A DNA stretch of 64,000 nucleotides from an uncultured Anaerolineae bacterium (GTDB lineage: Bacteria > Chloroflexota > Anaerolineae > Promineifilales > Promineifilaceae), in NCBI GenBank assembly GCA_937943625.1, contig CALEAD010000018.1, positions 1-64,000 of the forward strand, read 5' to 3'. Every line of letters begins with the position of its first letter. Position 1 is the stretch's first letter. Shown piece by piece: positions 9,325-18,113 of this stretch. The position numbers were made by a program, and so were the translations under genes. The notes under the pieces are model-generated. The model made no database searches. It saw nothing but the letters and a program-made list of their open reading frames with translations, and had not been told where the DNA came from.

Positions 9325-10767
9325 ATGATCCCTCTCAGAATCCTCTTTCTCAGCGCCGAAGTTACCCCTTTTGCCAAAACCGGCGGCCTAGGCGACGTTG
9401 GCGGTTCCCTGCCCAAAGCGCTACGCGCCCTGGGGCATGATGTGCGCGTCATCATGCCCGCCTACAAACAAATAGAGGCGGGCTACCCCGGCGTCACCTC
9501 CATGAACCGCCCCTTCCGCGTGCCCACCGGCGCAGGTGCCATTGAAGCTGGCGTCTTTGCGGGCACACTGCCCGGCAGCGACGTGCCCGTTTACTTCATT
9601 GCCGAGCAATACCTCTTTAACCGCGACACCCTTTACGGCTACTGGGACGACACATACCGCTTCGCTTTCTACAGCAAAGCCGCGCTCGAGTTTGCGCGTG
9701 TCATCGGCTGGCGCCCTGACGTCATTCATGCCCATGACTGGCACACGGCCCCCGCCATTACCTGGCTGGCAACGGCCGGGCAGGCCGACGAATTCTTTCG
9801 CGGCATCCCTAGCGTCTTCACCATCCACAACCTGGCTCACCAGGGCAAAACCAACTGGCACATCTTCAACTACCTGGGAATCATCACCCATTCGCTGCGC
9901 GAAGAGGCCTACGATGAGGTGAACTTTATGGCGCGTGGTATCTATCACGCCACCATGGTAAATACTGTCAGCCCCACCTATGCCCGCGAAATTACCACCC
10001 ATGAAGGAGGGGCCGGGCTAGATGGGCTGCTGCGCTATCGCCAATTTGACCTGCACGGCATCCTCAACGGTCTGGATTACGACGAGTGGAACCCGGCCAC
10101 CGATCCCAACCTGGCCGCCAATTTCGATCTGGCCAGCCTGGATAAGCGCATTTTCAACCGCCGCGCCCTCCAGGCGCGCGCCAATTTGCCCCAGGTCGAG
10201 AATATCCCGCTGGTGGCAATGGTCTCGCGCCTGGACTGGCAAAAAGGGCTAGATATTACAGGCGAGGTCATTCACCGGTTGATGAACGGCCTTTCTGGGC
10301 CGGCGCAGTTTGTGGTGCTGGGCACGGGCGCACGCGAATATGAGCAGATGTTTGCCCGGCTTGCCAGCTATCACCGCGATAAGATGACGGCCTTTCTGGA
10401 CTACAACACCAGGCTGGCGCCGCTCATTTACGGCGGCAGCGACATCTTTATCATGCCCTCGCTATTTGAGCCGTGCGGCCTGGGGCAAATGATCGCCATG
10501 CGCTATGGCAGCGTGCCGCTGGTGCGCGCAACAGGGGGGCTGGCCGATACAGTGCAGGATGGCGTGACGGGCTTTAGCTTTAGCTATTACAGCAGTGATG
10601 CCTTCTGGCATGCGCTGCAGCGCGCCATCTACTTTTACAATGTGGATAAAGGGACCTGGCGCGAGATTCAGCAGCGGGGGATGCAGGCAGACTTTTCCTG
10701 GGAACGCTCGGCGAAGGGGTATTTTCAACTGTATCAGTGGGCAATTGCGAGAATGAGAGGGTATTGA
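9325..10767 (+). CDS. glgA: Glycogen synthase (ADP-glucose type)
   Basis: A 480-residue GT5 glycosyltransferase that extends alpha-1,4-glucan from ADP-glucose. The N-terminal AKTGGLGDV motif (Lys18) binds the nucleotide sugar, and the HDWHTA segment belongs to the acceptor cleft. The C-terminal PSLFEPCGLGQMIAMRYG is the glutamate-bearing retaining-GT motif. Length is typical. The start is fixed by AAGGAG 5-6 bases upstream. malQ follows after 66 bp, so the two genes form a glycogen/maltodextrin unit. Confidence 0.93.
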   Translation: MIPLRILFLSAEVTPFAKTGGLGDVGGSLPKALRALGHDVRVIMPAYKQIEAGYPGVTSMNRPFRVPTGAGAIEAGVFAGTLPGSDVPVYFIAEQYLFNRDTLYGYWDDTYRFAFYSKAALEFARVIGWRPDVIHAHDWHTAPAITWLATAGQADEFFRGIPSVFTIHNLAHQGKTNWHIFNYLGIITHSLREEAYDEVNFMARGIYHATMVNTVSPTYAREITTHEGGAGLDGLLRYRQFDLHGILNGLDYDEWNPATDPNLAANFDLASLDKRIFNRRALQARANLPQVENIPLVAMVSRLDWQKGLDITGEVIHRLMNGLSGPAQFVVLGTGAREYEQMFARLASYHRDKMTAFLDYNTRLAPLIYGGSDIFIMPSLFEPCGLGQMIAMRYGSVPLVRATGGLADTVQDGVTGFSFSYYSSDAFWHALQRAIYFYNVDKGTWREIQQRGMQADFSWERSAKGYFQLYQWAIARMRGY

Positions 10768-10833
10768 ATTGTGAATGAAAAATGGGGAATGGGGGAGCTT
10801 GCTGCTAACAATCAACAAGCAAAGGACTAAGCA

Positions 10834-12387
10834 ATGAGGTTTGAACGTTCGTCGGGTGTGTTGCTGCACCCCACGTCGCTGCCCAGCCGTTATGGCGTGG
10901 GCGACCTGGGGGACGCGGCGTATCAGTTTGTGGATTTTTTGCTGGCGGGGCGACAGTCGCTGTGGCAGATTTTGCCACTAGGGCCAACAGGGTATGCCGA
11001 TTCGCCCTATCAATGTTTTTCTGCCTTTGCGGGAAATCCGCTGCTCATTAGTCTGGATCACCTGGTGCGGGATGGGTATTTGCCGCCAACGGCCGTTGCC
11101 TATGTCCCGCCCTTCCCCAGCGAAATTGTGGATTATGGCCCCGTCATTGCTTATAAGCAGGGGCTGCTAACGCTGGCCCATCAGCACTTTCGCGCGCACG
11201 GAACGGCCGTGCAGCAGGCCAGCTTTGCCCAATTTTGTCAGGAACAGGCATTCTGGCTGGATGACTTTGCCTTGTTCATGGCGCTGAAAACCCATTACGC
11301 TGACCAAGACGGGGGCGTGTGGAACACCTGGCCCGCAGACATTGCCCAGCGCGAAACGGTCGCTATGACCCATTGGCGTAAGCAGTTGGCCGATGAGATT
11401 GAAAAGCACAAATTCTGGCAGTTCCTCTTCTTCCAGCAATGGTTGGCGCTAAAGGCATATGCCAATGCCCGTCACATCAAAATTGTGGGGGATATTCCCA
11501 TCTTCGTGGCGTATGACAGCGCCGACGTGTGGGCTAACCCCGATCTCTTCTTTTTGCACGAGGATGGGTCGCCACAGTTTATTGCTGGCGTGCCCCCAGA
11601 CTATTTCTCCGCGACCGGGCAGCGCTGGGGCAACCCGCTCTACCGCTGGGCGCGCATGGCAGAAGATGGATACGCCTGGTGGGTAAAGCGGCTGCAAATG
11701 ACTTTTATCCAGGCCGACATTGTGCGCATTGACCATTTTCGCGGCTTTGATGCCTACTGGGAAATCCCCGCCGAGGAGCCAACGGCAATTAAAGGGCGCT
11801 GGGTGAAGGGGCCGGGCATGGCCTTTTTCCAGAAAATACGCGCACAGTTGGGCGATTTGCCGATTATTGCCGAGGACTTGGGCGTGATTACGCCAGCGGT
11901 GCGGGAGCTGCGCGACCACTTTCAGTTCCCCGGCATGAAGATTTTGCAGTTTGCCTTTGGTGGGGAGCGCAATAGCGATTTTTTACCGCACAACTTTGAG
12001 ACGCCAAACTGTGTGGTCTACACGGGCACGCACGACAATGATACAACGGTCGGCTGGTACAACAGCGCCGACGAGTGGGAACGAGACCACGTTCGCCGCT
12101 ACCTGGCCGTTGACGGCCGTAACATTGCCTGGGACATGATTCGCCTGGCGTGGATGTCGGTGGCGGATACGGCCGTTGCACCCTTGCAAGACCTGATGCA
12201 GCTAGGCACAGCGGCGCGCATGAACTTTCCTGGCAAGACAGGCGGGTACTGGAGCTGGCGCTACCGACCAGAAATGCTACACCCTGGCATGGCGGCACGC
12301 CTGCGCGAGCTGACAGAGCTGTACGGCCGTGTGCCCGCTGCGCGCCCCGTCCGCGCCACAGTGACAATTGAAGTGGCCAACGATTAA
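10834..12387 (+). CDS. malQ: 4-alpha-glucanotransferase (amylomaltase)
   Basis: A 517-residue GH77 enzyme that transfers alpha-1,4-glucan segments between maltodextrins. Visible hallmarks are the N terminus RSSGVLLHPTSLPSRYGVGDLG, the catalytic Asp region VRIDHFRGF, the acid/base IIAEDLGVIT and the C-terminal YTGTHDNDTTVGWY. Length is normal. AAAGGA precedes the ATG. It probably works with the adjacent glycogen synthase in storage-glucan metabolism. Confidence 0.93.
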   Translation: MRFERSSGVLLHPTSLPSRYGVGDLGDAAYQFVDFLLAGRQSLWQILPLGPTGYADSPYQCFSAFAGNPLLISLDHLVRDGYLPPTAVAYVPPFPSEIVDYGPVIAYKQGLLTLAHQHFRAHGTAVQQASFAQFCQEQAFWLDDFALFMALKTHYADQDGGVWNTWPADIAQRETVAMTHWRKQLADEIEKHKFWQFLFFQQWLALKAYANARHIKIVGDIPIFVAYDSADVWANPDLFFLHEDGSPQFIAGVPPDYFSATGQRWGNPLYRWARMAEDGYAWWVKRLQMTFIQADIVRIDHFRGFDAYWEIPAEEPTAIKGRWVKGPGMAFFQKIRAQLGDLPIIAEDLGVITPAVRELRDHFQFPGMKILQFAFGGERNSDFLPHNFETPNCVVYTGTHDNDTTVGWYNSADEWERDHVRRYLAVDGRNIAWDMIRLAWMSVADTAVAPLQDLMQLGTAARMNFPGKTGGYWSWRYRPEMLHPGMAARLRELTELYGRVPAARPVRATVTIEVAND

Positions 12388-12432
12388 TCGTCGGCGGTGC
12401 ACGGCTTACGACTCACGCGATGCCTGCTCCGG

Positions 12433-12461
12433 TTGACTTTCGCCACCCTCTATGGGAAAAT
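12433..12461 (+). promoter_or_regulatory. Possible promoter of tRNA-Arg
   Basis: TTGACT (12433-12438) is 17 bases from a weak GAAAAT box (12456-12461), placing the start about 6 bases before the tRNA 5' end. Confidence 0.4.
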
Positions 12462-12473
12462 GGCATTCTACTG

Positions 12474-12545
12474 GCCCCTGTAGCTCAGCGGATAGAGCGT
12501 CGGCCTCCGAAGCCGGAAGCCCGTGTTCGAGTCACGGCAGGGGCA
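12474..12545 (+). tRNA. tRNA-Arg (anticodon CCG)
   Basis: A full cloverleaf can be drawn. The 7-bp acceptor stem pairs GCCCCTG with CAGGGGC. The D arm is GCTC/GAGC. The anticodon stem TCGGC/GCCGG closes the loop CTCCGAA with anticodon CCG. The T arm CCGTG/CACGG holds the loop TTCGAGT, and the discriminator is A. The CCA end is not encoded. It would read CGG codons. Confidence 0.95.
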
Positions 12546-12559
12546 AATATGCATGACCT

Positions 12560-12606
12560 GAACGGCCGTTCCCGCGTAAATCGCTCACGGAAACGGCCGT
12601 TTTTTT
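12560..12606 (+). terminator. Terminator of tRNA-Arg built from two octamers
   Basis: Two AACGGCCGTT palindromes (12561-12570 and about 12592-12601) flank a 16-20 base spacer and can pair as one longer stem (GAACGGCCGTTCC with GGAAACGGCCGTT, one bulge). A run of seven or more T follows directly. This is an intrinsic terminator made from the window-wide repeat. Confidence 0.7.
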
Positions 12607-12712
12607 CGCAACGCTCAAGTTGCCCCCCAGCACCGATATGTGCCATTCACAACCCGGTGGCGTTAGCGGCCCATGCACTCAATGGAGAATGGCTGCTTTT
12701 GTTTTTTTGGGG

Positions 12713-12741
12713 TTGGTACTTTTGCCACAATCTGTTATACT
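12713..12741 (+). promoter_or_regulatory. Promoter of the fadR-like/korAB operon
   Basis: TTGGTA (12713-12718) and TATACT (12736-12741) have a 17-base spacer. Transcription would begin near 12748, about 38 bases before the regulator's ATG. Confidence 0.6.
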
Positions 12742-12785
12742 CATAGCAGCATTTATCTAATTGATTCGATTCATCCAATAAATCA

Positions 12786-13484
12786 ATGCGCCTGGATAAG
12801 CTCGACTCCGACTTTTTGCGCTACGTCCTCAGCCACACGACGGCAGAGAACGGCCGTTTGCCCACCCTCAGCGAGATGAGCCAGGAGCTGGGCGTCAGCA
12901 TCGGCAAGCTGCGCGAGCAGCTAGAAGTAGCGCGCAGCATGGGGCTGGTTTCAGTGCGCCCGCGCCTGGGCATCCAGCGCGAGCCATTCAATTTTGCGCC
13001 GCTGGTGTTGCAAGGGGTGCTGTTTGCCCTGGGCAGCGGCGAAGCCACTTTTCAACAAATTAGCGAAGTGCGACGGGCACTGGAAGTGAGCTTTTGGCAC
13101 ACGGCCGTTACGCAGCTTACCCCTGCCGACAAAGAGGAGCTACGTGAAATTGTGGCCCTGGCCTGGCAAAAGCTGCGCAGCCACCCCATTCACGTACCCA
13201 ATGGGGAACATCGCCAGCTTCACCTGAAAATCTTTTGCCGCCTGCAAAACCCCTTTGTGCAGGGGCTACTCACTGCCTACTGGGACGCCTACGAAGCCAG
13301 CGAACTAACCCGCTTTGCCACCTACCAATACTGGACGGACGTATGGAGTTACCACGAGCGCATTGTCGAGGCTGTGTGCCAGCAGCAGTACGAACATGGC
13401 CGTGAGTTGTTGGTGCAGCATTTCAACCTGTTAGCAAATGTGCCGGAACTATCGGTGCTTGAAGGAGACCTCAACCATGAGTGA
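12786..13484 (+). CDS. FadR/GntR-type transcriptional regulator
   Basis: A 232-residue protein. An N-terminal winged-helix DNA-binding domain (about 1-70; LPTLSEMSQELGVSIGKLREQLEVARSMGLV) is followed by an all-helical FCD ligand-binding domain (about 80-225; ISEVRRALEVSFW, YWDAYEASEL, YHERIVEAVCQ) with His/Asp positions typical of metal-dependent FCD sensors. Its last eight bases overlap korA, so it is probably the first gene of the korAB operon and may autoregulate it in response to an organic acid. The ligand is unknown. Confidence 0.8.
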   Translation: MRLDKLDSDFLRYVLSHTTAENGRLPTLSEMSQELGVSIGKLREQLEVARSMGLVSVRPRLGIQREPFNFAPLVLQGVLFALGSGEATFQQISEVRRALEVSFWHTAVTQLTPADKEELREIVALAWQKLRSHPIHVPNGEHRQLHLKIFCRLQNPFVQGLLTAYWDAYEASELTRFATYQYWTDVWSYHERIVEAVCQQQYEHGRELLVQHFNLLANVPELSVLEGDLNHE

Positions 13485-15354
13485 TATAGAAATGATAGAG
13501 CATGACGAAGAAGAAATTGAAGAGCTAGAGTCAGTAGTCATTCGCTTTGCCGGCGACTCCGGTGATGGGATGCAGTTGACCGGCACCCAATTTAGCAACA
13601 CCACGGCCGTTTTTGGCAACGACATCAGCACCATGCCCGACTTCCCCGCGGAAATTCGCGCCCCCCAGGGCACAACCGCCGGCGTCAGCGGCTTTCAAGT
13701 CAACTTTTCCAGCTACGACGTGCTAACCCCCGGCGACGCCCCGCGTGTGCTGGTGGCCATGAATCCCGCCGCCCTCAAAACCAGCCTGCCCGACCTGGAA
13801 TCGAACGGCATCATCATCGTCAATACCGACACCTTTACGCCCACCAACTTGCGCAAAGCAGGCTACGAAAGCAATCCCCTGGAAGACGGCTCCCTACGCG
13901 GCTATGAAGTGCACGAGGTGCCCCTCACCACCCTCAACCGCGAGGCACTCAAAGAGTTCACCACCCTTTCTACCAAAGACAAAGACCGCTGCCAGAACTT
14001 CTTCGCCCTGGGTCTCACCTTCTGGTTGTTTGACCGCCCCCTGGGCACCTCTGGCGAGTGGCTGAAGAAAAAGTTTGCCCACAAGCCCGAATTGGCCGCC
14101 GCCAACGCCAAGGCCATGGAAACCGGCTTCTACTTTGGCGAGACCACCGAGGCGTTCCGTCACCGCTACCGCATCCGTCCAGCCAGCCTGCCGCCCGGCG
14201 TTTACCGCAAAGTGACCGGCAACGAGGCCACAGCCATGGGGCTGGTTACGGCCGCTTACAAAGCTGGCAAACCCCTCTTCTACGGCACCTATCCCATTAC
14301 CCCCGCCAGCGACATCTTACACAGCCTGGCGCCTCTGCGCCATTTTGACGTGCGTACCTTCCAGGCGGAAGATGAAATTGCCGCCATGGGGTCTGTCATC
14401 GGTGCAGCCTTTGGTGGCGCCATTGCCGTCACCGGCACCAGCGGCCCCGGCATTGCCCTGAAAAGCGAAGGCATGAATCTGGCGGTGGCGCTAGAGCTAC
14501 CTATGGTGATCATAGACGTGCAGCGTGGCGGCCCCAGCACTGGTCTACCCACCAAAACTGAACAATCTGACCTGCTGCAAGTGATGTTCGGCCGTAATGG
14601 CGAAAGCCCAATGCCCGTCATCGCGCCCCAAAGCCCTTCCGACTGCTTCGACATGGCGCTGCAGGCGGTGCGCATGGCGGTGCGCGCTTCCACACCGGTA
14701 GTCATGCTCACCGACGGCTTTCTGGCAAACAGCTCCGAGCCCTGGGCCATCCCCAACCCGGACGATATTCCGGCCATTGACATCGAACACCCCAGCGCCC
14801 CCAGCAACGGCGCCGGCGAGCCATTCCTGCCCTACAAGCGCGCCCCCGAAACAGGCGGCCGTCCCTGGGCCATCCCCGGCACGCCCGGCCTGGAGCACCG
14901 CATTGGCGGCCTGAGCAAGGCGCCGCTCACCGGCAACGTCTCCTACCGCCCGGAACATCACGAACAAATGTGCCGCGAACGCGCGGAAAAAGTGGCGCGC
15001 CTGGCAGAATTCATCCCCGAACAGGATGTGTTTGGCCCGCTAGAAGGGGAATTGCTGCTTGTTTCCTGGGGAGGCACGTATGGGGCCACGCGCACGGCCG
15101 TCCAAAAAGCCATCGCTCAGGGCAAATCGGTCGCGCACGTCCACATCCGCTACCTCAACCCCTTCCCGCGCAACCTGGGTGAACTGCTGCAAAAGTATCA
15201 CAAAGTGCTGGTTGCCGAGCTAAATGGCGGCCAGCTTGCCTTTTTGCTGCAAGGCAAATTTGCCCGTCCGGTGCTGACCTACTCCAAGCTGCATGGCCAG
15301 CCATTTAAGATCAGCGAAATTAGCCGCAAGATTGACGAGGTGCTTGGCTCATAA
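13477..15354 (+). CDS. korA: 2-oxoacid:ferredoxin oxidoreductase, fused gamma-alpha subunit
   Basis: A 625-residue subunit of a CoA-dependent 2-oxoacid (most likely 2-oxoglutarate) oxidoreductase. The gamma domain (about 20-210; VVIRFAGDSGDGMQLTG) is fused ahead of the pyrimidine-binding alpha domain (about 215-600; GTYPITPASDILH, FQAEDEIAAMGSVIGAAFGG, VDVQRGGPSTGLPTKTEQSDL). No cysteine cluster is present, as expected for the two-subunit form. The start at 13477 has AAGGAG 10 bases upstream and overlaps the regulator stop. korB follows after a 187-bp gap occupied by a mobile-type repeat. Substrate choice is inferred from similarity to KorA and is not certain. Confidence 0.88.
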   Translation: MSDIEMIEHDEEEIEELESVVIRFAGDSGDGMQLTGTQFSNTTAVFGNDISTMPDFPAEIRAPQGTTAGVSGFQVNFSSYDVLTPGDAPRVLVAMNPAALKTSLPDLESNGIIIVNTDTFTPTNLRKAGYESNPLEDGSLRGYEVHEVPLTTLNREALKEFTTLSTKDKDRCQNFFALGLTFWLFDRPLGTSGEWLKKKFAHKPELAAANAKAMETGFYFGETTEAFRHRYRIRPASLPPGVYRKVTGNEATAMGLVTAAYKAGKPLFYGTYPITPASDILHSLAPLRHFDVRTFQAEDEIAAMGSVIGAAFGGAIAVTGTSGPGIALKSEGMNLAVALELPMVIIDVQRGGPSTGLPTKTEQSDLLQVMFGRNGESPMPVIAPQSPSDCFDMALQAVRMAVRASTPVVMLTDGFLANSSEPWAIPNPDDIPAIDIEHPSAPSNGAGEPFLPYKRAPETGGRPWAIPGTPGLEHRIGGLSKAPLTGNVSYRPEHHEQMCRERAEKVARLAEFIPEQDVFGPLEGELLLVSWGGTYGATRTAVQKAIAQGKSVAHVHIRYLNPFPRNLGELLQKYHKVLVAELNGGQLAFLLQGKFARPVLTYSKLHGQPFKISEISRKIDEVLGS

Positions 15355-15376
15355 CCTTGCAACCCGACAGAAAAAA

Positions 15377-15518
15377 CATGGTTCATCTTCTCTGGAAACG
15401 GTGCTTCACAAATTTCTGACCGCAAACCGCCGACAGCAGACCGCCTATTAGTGGCAAAATCGCAGTCGGCTGTCCGCGGTCGGCGGTCAAATTGTAAAAA
15501 GATCGCTTGAACCATGCC
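15377..15518. repeat. MITE-like element, full copy, inside the kor operon
   Basis: This copy begins CATGGTTCA and ends TTGAACCATGCC. Its inner halves TGACCGC...GCGGTCA can fold into a long imperfect hairpin around 15420-15490. It fills most of the gap between korA and korB. Similar full copies lie at 21.9, 52.4 and 56.1 kb. Confidence 0.8.
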
Positions 15519-15541
15519 CAAAAACCAATTAGGAACAACCC

Positions 15542-16561
15542 ATGAGTACAAATACCATTCCCCTGGAACTGACACGCAAAGATTTTGTTTCTGACCAGAC
15601 GGTGCGCTGGTGCCCCGGCTGCGGTGACTACGCCATCCTGGCGCAAATGCAAAAGACCCTGCCAGAACTAGGCATTCCCAGGGAAAAGATCGTCTTCATC
15701 TCTGGCATTGGTTGCTCCAGCCGCTTTCCGTATTACATGAATACCTACGGCATTCACAGCATACACGGCCGTGCGCCCACGCTGGCAACCGGTCTGGCCG
15801 TCACCAACCCCGACCTGAGCATCTGGGTGATCACCGGCGATGGCGATGGCCTCTCCATTGGCGGCAACCATTTGCTACACGTCATGCGCCGCAACGTGAA
15901 TCTCAATATCATCCTTTTTAACAATCGCGTCTATGGCCTGACAAAGGGACAGTATTCCCCTACTTCGCGTAAGGGGTTCAAGACCAAATCTTCCCCCATG
16001 GGTACCATCGAGCAGCCGATTAACCCGGTTGCCATTGCTCTGGCTTCTGAGGCAACGTTTGTGGCGCGTAGCATTGATAGCCACACGCAGCACCTGGGGG
16101 AGGTGCTGGCGGCCGCAGCGGCACACAAGGGCGTCTCTTTTGTCGAGGTGTACCAGAATTGCGTGATCTTCAACCCAGACGAGTGGGGGCCGTTGGAAGA
16201 TAGGCGCGAGCGCGACGACCACATGATTTATCTAGAGCACGGCAAGCCAATGGTGTTTGGCCGGAATAGGGACAAAGGGGTGCGCCTGAATGAACGCTTT
16301 GAACCAGAAGTGGTGCAGCTGGGCGAGCAGTACACGGTGGATGACTTGATTGTGTATGATGCGCGCTCGAAGGCGCTGGCCATGATGATCAGCAGCATGG
16401 AACATCCTTACTTTCCCACGCCAATGGGCGTTATTCGCCAGGTGAGTGCACCTAACTACACAGAGGGGCTGATGGCGCAAATTGAGGCCGCGCAGGCGCA
16501 AAAGGGCAAGGGCGACCTGCATAAGTTGTACCGCGCCGCCGACTTGTGGGAGGTGAAGTAA
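15542..16561 (+). CDS. korB: 2-oxoacid:ferredoxin oxidoreductase, beta subunit
   Basis: A 339-residue thiamine-diphosphate-binding subunit that pairs with KorA. WCPGCGDY near residue 23 gives cysteine ligands. The TPP/Mg signature runs from ITGDGDGLSIGGNHLLH to LFNNRVYGLTKGQYSPT. This two-protein arrangement (fused alpha plus beta) oxidises a 2-oxoacid to acyl-CoA and CO2 and reduces ferredoxin. No ferredoxin gene is next to it. The stop codon overlaps the start of the CBS gene (TAATG), so the two are translationally coupled. Confidence 0.9.
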   Translation: MSTNTIPLELTRKDFVSDQTVRWCPGCGDYAILAQMQKTLPELGIPREKIVFISGIGCSSRFPYYMNTYGIHSIHGRAPTLATGLAVTNPDLSIWVITGDGDGLSIGGNHLLHVMRRNVNLNIILFNNRVYGLTKGQYSPTSRKGFKTKSSPMGTIEQPINPVAIALASEATFVARSIDSHTQHLGEVLAAAAAHKGVSFVEVYQNCVIFNPDEWGPLEDRRERDDHMIYLEHGKPMVFGRNRDKGVRLNERFEPEVVQLGEQYTVDDLIVYDARSKALAMMISSMEHPYFPTPMGVIRQVSAPNYTEGLMAQIEAAQAQKGKGDLHKLYRAADLWEVK

Positions 16562-17010
16562 TGAGTACGCCGCGAAATGAAACGCTGGTAGATACCACAC
16601 CGCTGCGCGAAATGTTGATGCAGACGCCCATCACGGCGCTAAACCCGAAAACGCCGATTACGGTCGCCCCAGCAGCAACGTTGGCGGACGCGATTTTGTT
16701 GATGAATGAGAATCGCATTGGCTGTGTGCTGGTAGTGGACGACAACGGCCGTCTCGTGGGCATTTTCACGGAGCGGGATATGCTGACGCGGGTAGCCGGG
16801 CAGGTAGCCAACCTGAACACGGCGCTGGTCAGCGAGTACATGACCCCCGACCCGGTGACGGCGCAGGCGCAACAGCCGATTGCGCACGCGCTGCAAATTC
16901 TTTCTGACCATACCTTCCGCCACTTACCGCTGGTAGACGCAAATGGGCAGCTAGAGGGGATTATCTCTTTTCGGGATGTCGTGACGTTTTTGGAGGGCAA
17001 GTTAGCCTGA
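16561..17010 (+). CDS. Two-CBS-domain protein
   Basis: A 149-residue protein made of a tandem pair of CBS domains (about 15-80 and 85-148; ENRIGCVLVVDDNGRLVGIFTERDML and HLPLVDANGQLEGIISFRDVV). Such pairs usually bind adenine nucleotides. One-base overlap with korB suggests a sensor or modulator of the oxidoreductase or of its operon. This link is inferred from gene order only. Confidence 0.85.
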   Translation: MSTPRNETLVDTTPLREMLMQTPITALNPKTPITVAPAATLADAILLMNENRIGCVLVVDDNGRLVGIFTERDMLTRVAGQVANLNTALVSEYMTPDPVTAQAQQPIAHALQILSDHTFRHLPLVDANGQLEGIISFRDVVTFLEGKLA

Positions 17011-17034
17011 AGGGGGAGCGAGAGAAGCCTTTCT

Positions 17035-17242
17035 GGGCAGGGCACACCCCCACCCGCGAATGAAAATGTAACGCAGGTTTGGTAACCTGCGCGCGTGGGG
17101 TTGAGTTGGCAGTAACCGCTTTAGCGGGTAAGCGGCTAAAGCGGTTACTACCAACCCCAAAAAGTTAGTTTGTTCAGGTGACGGGCTACATTTTCGAAGG
17201 AACATGGCCCGCCATCGGCGGTCATTTTCGAAGGAGGCAGCC
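17035..17242. repeat. Composite intergenic repeat with 15-bp hairpin and SD end
   Basis: This gap joins several repeat words. GGGCACACCCCCA...AATGAAAA also occurs at 57.9 kb and, more loosely, at 26.1 kb. Next come a small hairpin GCAGGTT/AACCTGC and a perfect 15-bp inverted repeat (arms 17111-17125 and 17135-17149). Related AGTAACCGCTTTAGC words lie at 51.26 and 56.0 kb. The end CGGCGGTCATTTTCGAAGGAGG supplies the Shine-Dalgarno of the next gene. Confidence 0.7.
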
Positions 17243-18061
17243 ATGAAAACCCATCTTTGGGCTCAACAGATGGTGCGCCCACCTGCCGTTGCGGGCACGT
17301 TTTACCCAGCCGACCCGCGTCGCTTGCAGGAAATAGTGGCACGTTTTTTGCAAACGGCCGTTTCCCCTACCGCCTCTCTCCCCCCCGCCAAAGCCATCAT
17401 TGCCCCCCATGCCGGTTACATCTACTCTGGCCCCATCGCTGCGGCGGCTTATGCACAGCTACGGTCGTTGCGCGGGCAGATCAGGCGTGTGGTGCTGCTT
17501 GGGCCGGCGCACACTCTCTATGTGCACGGCCTGGCCGCTTCTAGCGCCGCTGCATTTGCCACGCCCCTGGGAGAAGTGGCAGTAGACGGCACAGCCATGC
17601 AACAGCTTCTGGCGCTGCCGCAGGTGCGGTTGCTGGATGCAGCACACAGCCGTGAGCACGGGCTAGAGGTTCATTTGCCCTTTTTGCAACTGACGCTGGG
17701 GAGTGACTTTCGCCTGGTTCCCCTGGTGGTGGGGGATGCGCTAGCAGAAGAGGTGACGGCCGTACTTGAGCAGGTGTGGGGCGGCGATGAGACGCTCATC
17801 GTCATCAGCTCTGACCTGAGTCATTACCTGCCCTATGAGGTGGCCAGGCAGGTAGATGGGCAAACGGCCGTTGCCATCGAGCAGCTTGACCCCAGCGGCC
17901 TGGGTGAGAACTCTGCCTGCGGTCGTTTGCCCATTTGCGGGCTGCTGCCGCTGGCGCAACAGCACGGCCTGCGCGCCTATCGCCTGGATTTACGCAATTC
18001 CGGGGACACCGCCGGCCCCAGGGATCGCGTGGTAGGGTACGGGGCGTGGTTGGTTGGGTAA
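17243..18061 (+). CDS. MEMO1 family protein (AmmeMemoRadiSam protein B)
   Basis: A 272-residue protein of the Memo/AmmeMemoRadiSam B family. Typical segments are VRPPAVAGTFYP (N terminus), IAPHAGYIYSGPIAA, LLGPAHTLYV, EHGLEVHLPFLQ and CGRLPICGLLPL. The conserved His residues and the late Cys form the family's metal/redox site. The bacterial function is not established. The radical-SAM and AMMECR1 partners that often accompany it are not in the window. The ATG at 17243 has AAGGAGG five bases upstream. The longer open frame upstream lies in repeat DNA and is not used. Confidence 0.85.
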   Translation: MKTHLWAQQMVRPPAVAGTFYPADPRRLQEIVARFLQTAVSPTASLPPAKAIIAPHAGYIYSGPIAAAAYAQLRSLRGQIRRVVLLGPAHTLYVHGLAASSAAAFATPLGEVAVDGTAMQQLLALPQVRLLDAAHSREHGLEVHLPFLQLTLGSDFRLVPLVVGDALAEEVTAVLEQVWGGDETLIVISSDLSHYLPYEVARQVDGQTAVAIEQLDPSGLGENSACGRLPICGLLPLAQQHGLRAYRLDLRNSGDTAGPRDRVVGYGAWLVG

Positions 18062-18113
18062 TAAGTGGCTAGTGGGGAGTGAAAAAGCGCTCCATCGCCA
18101 CTCTCCAATTGCT

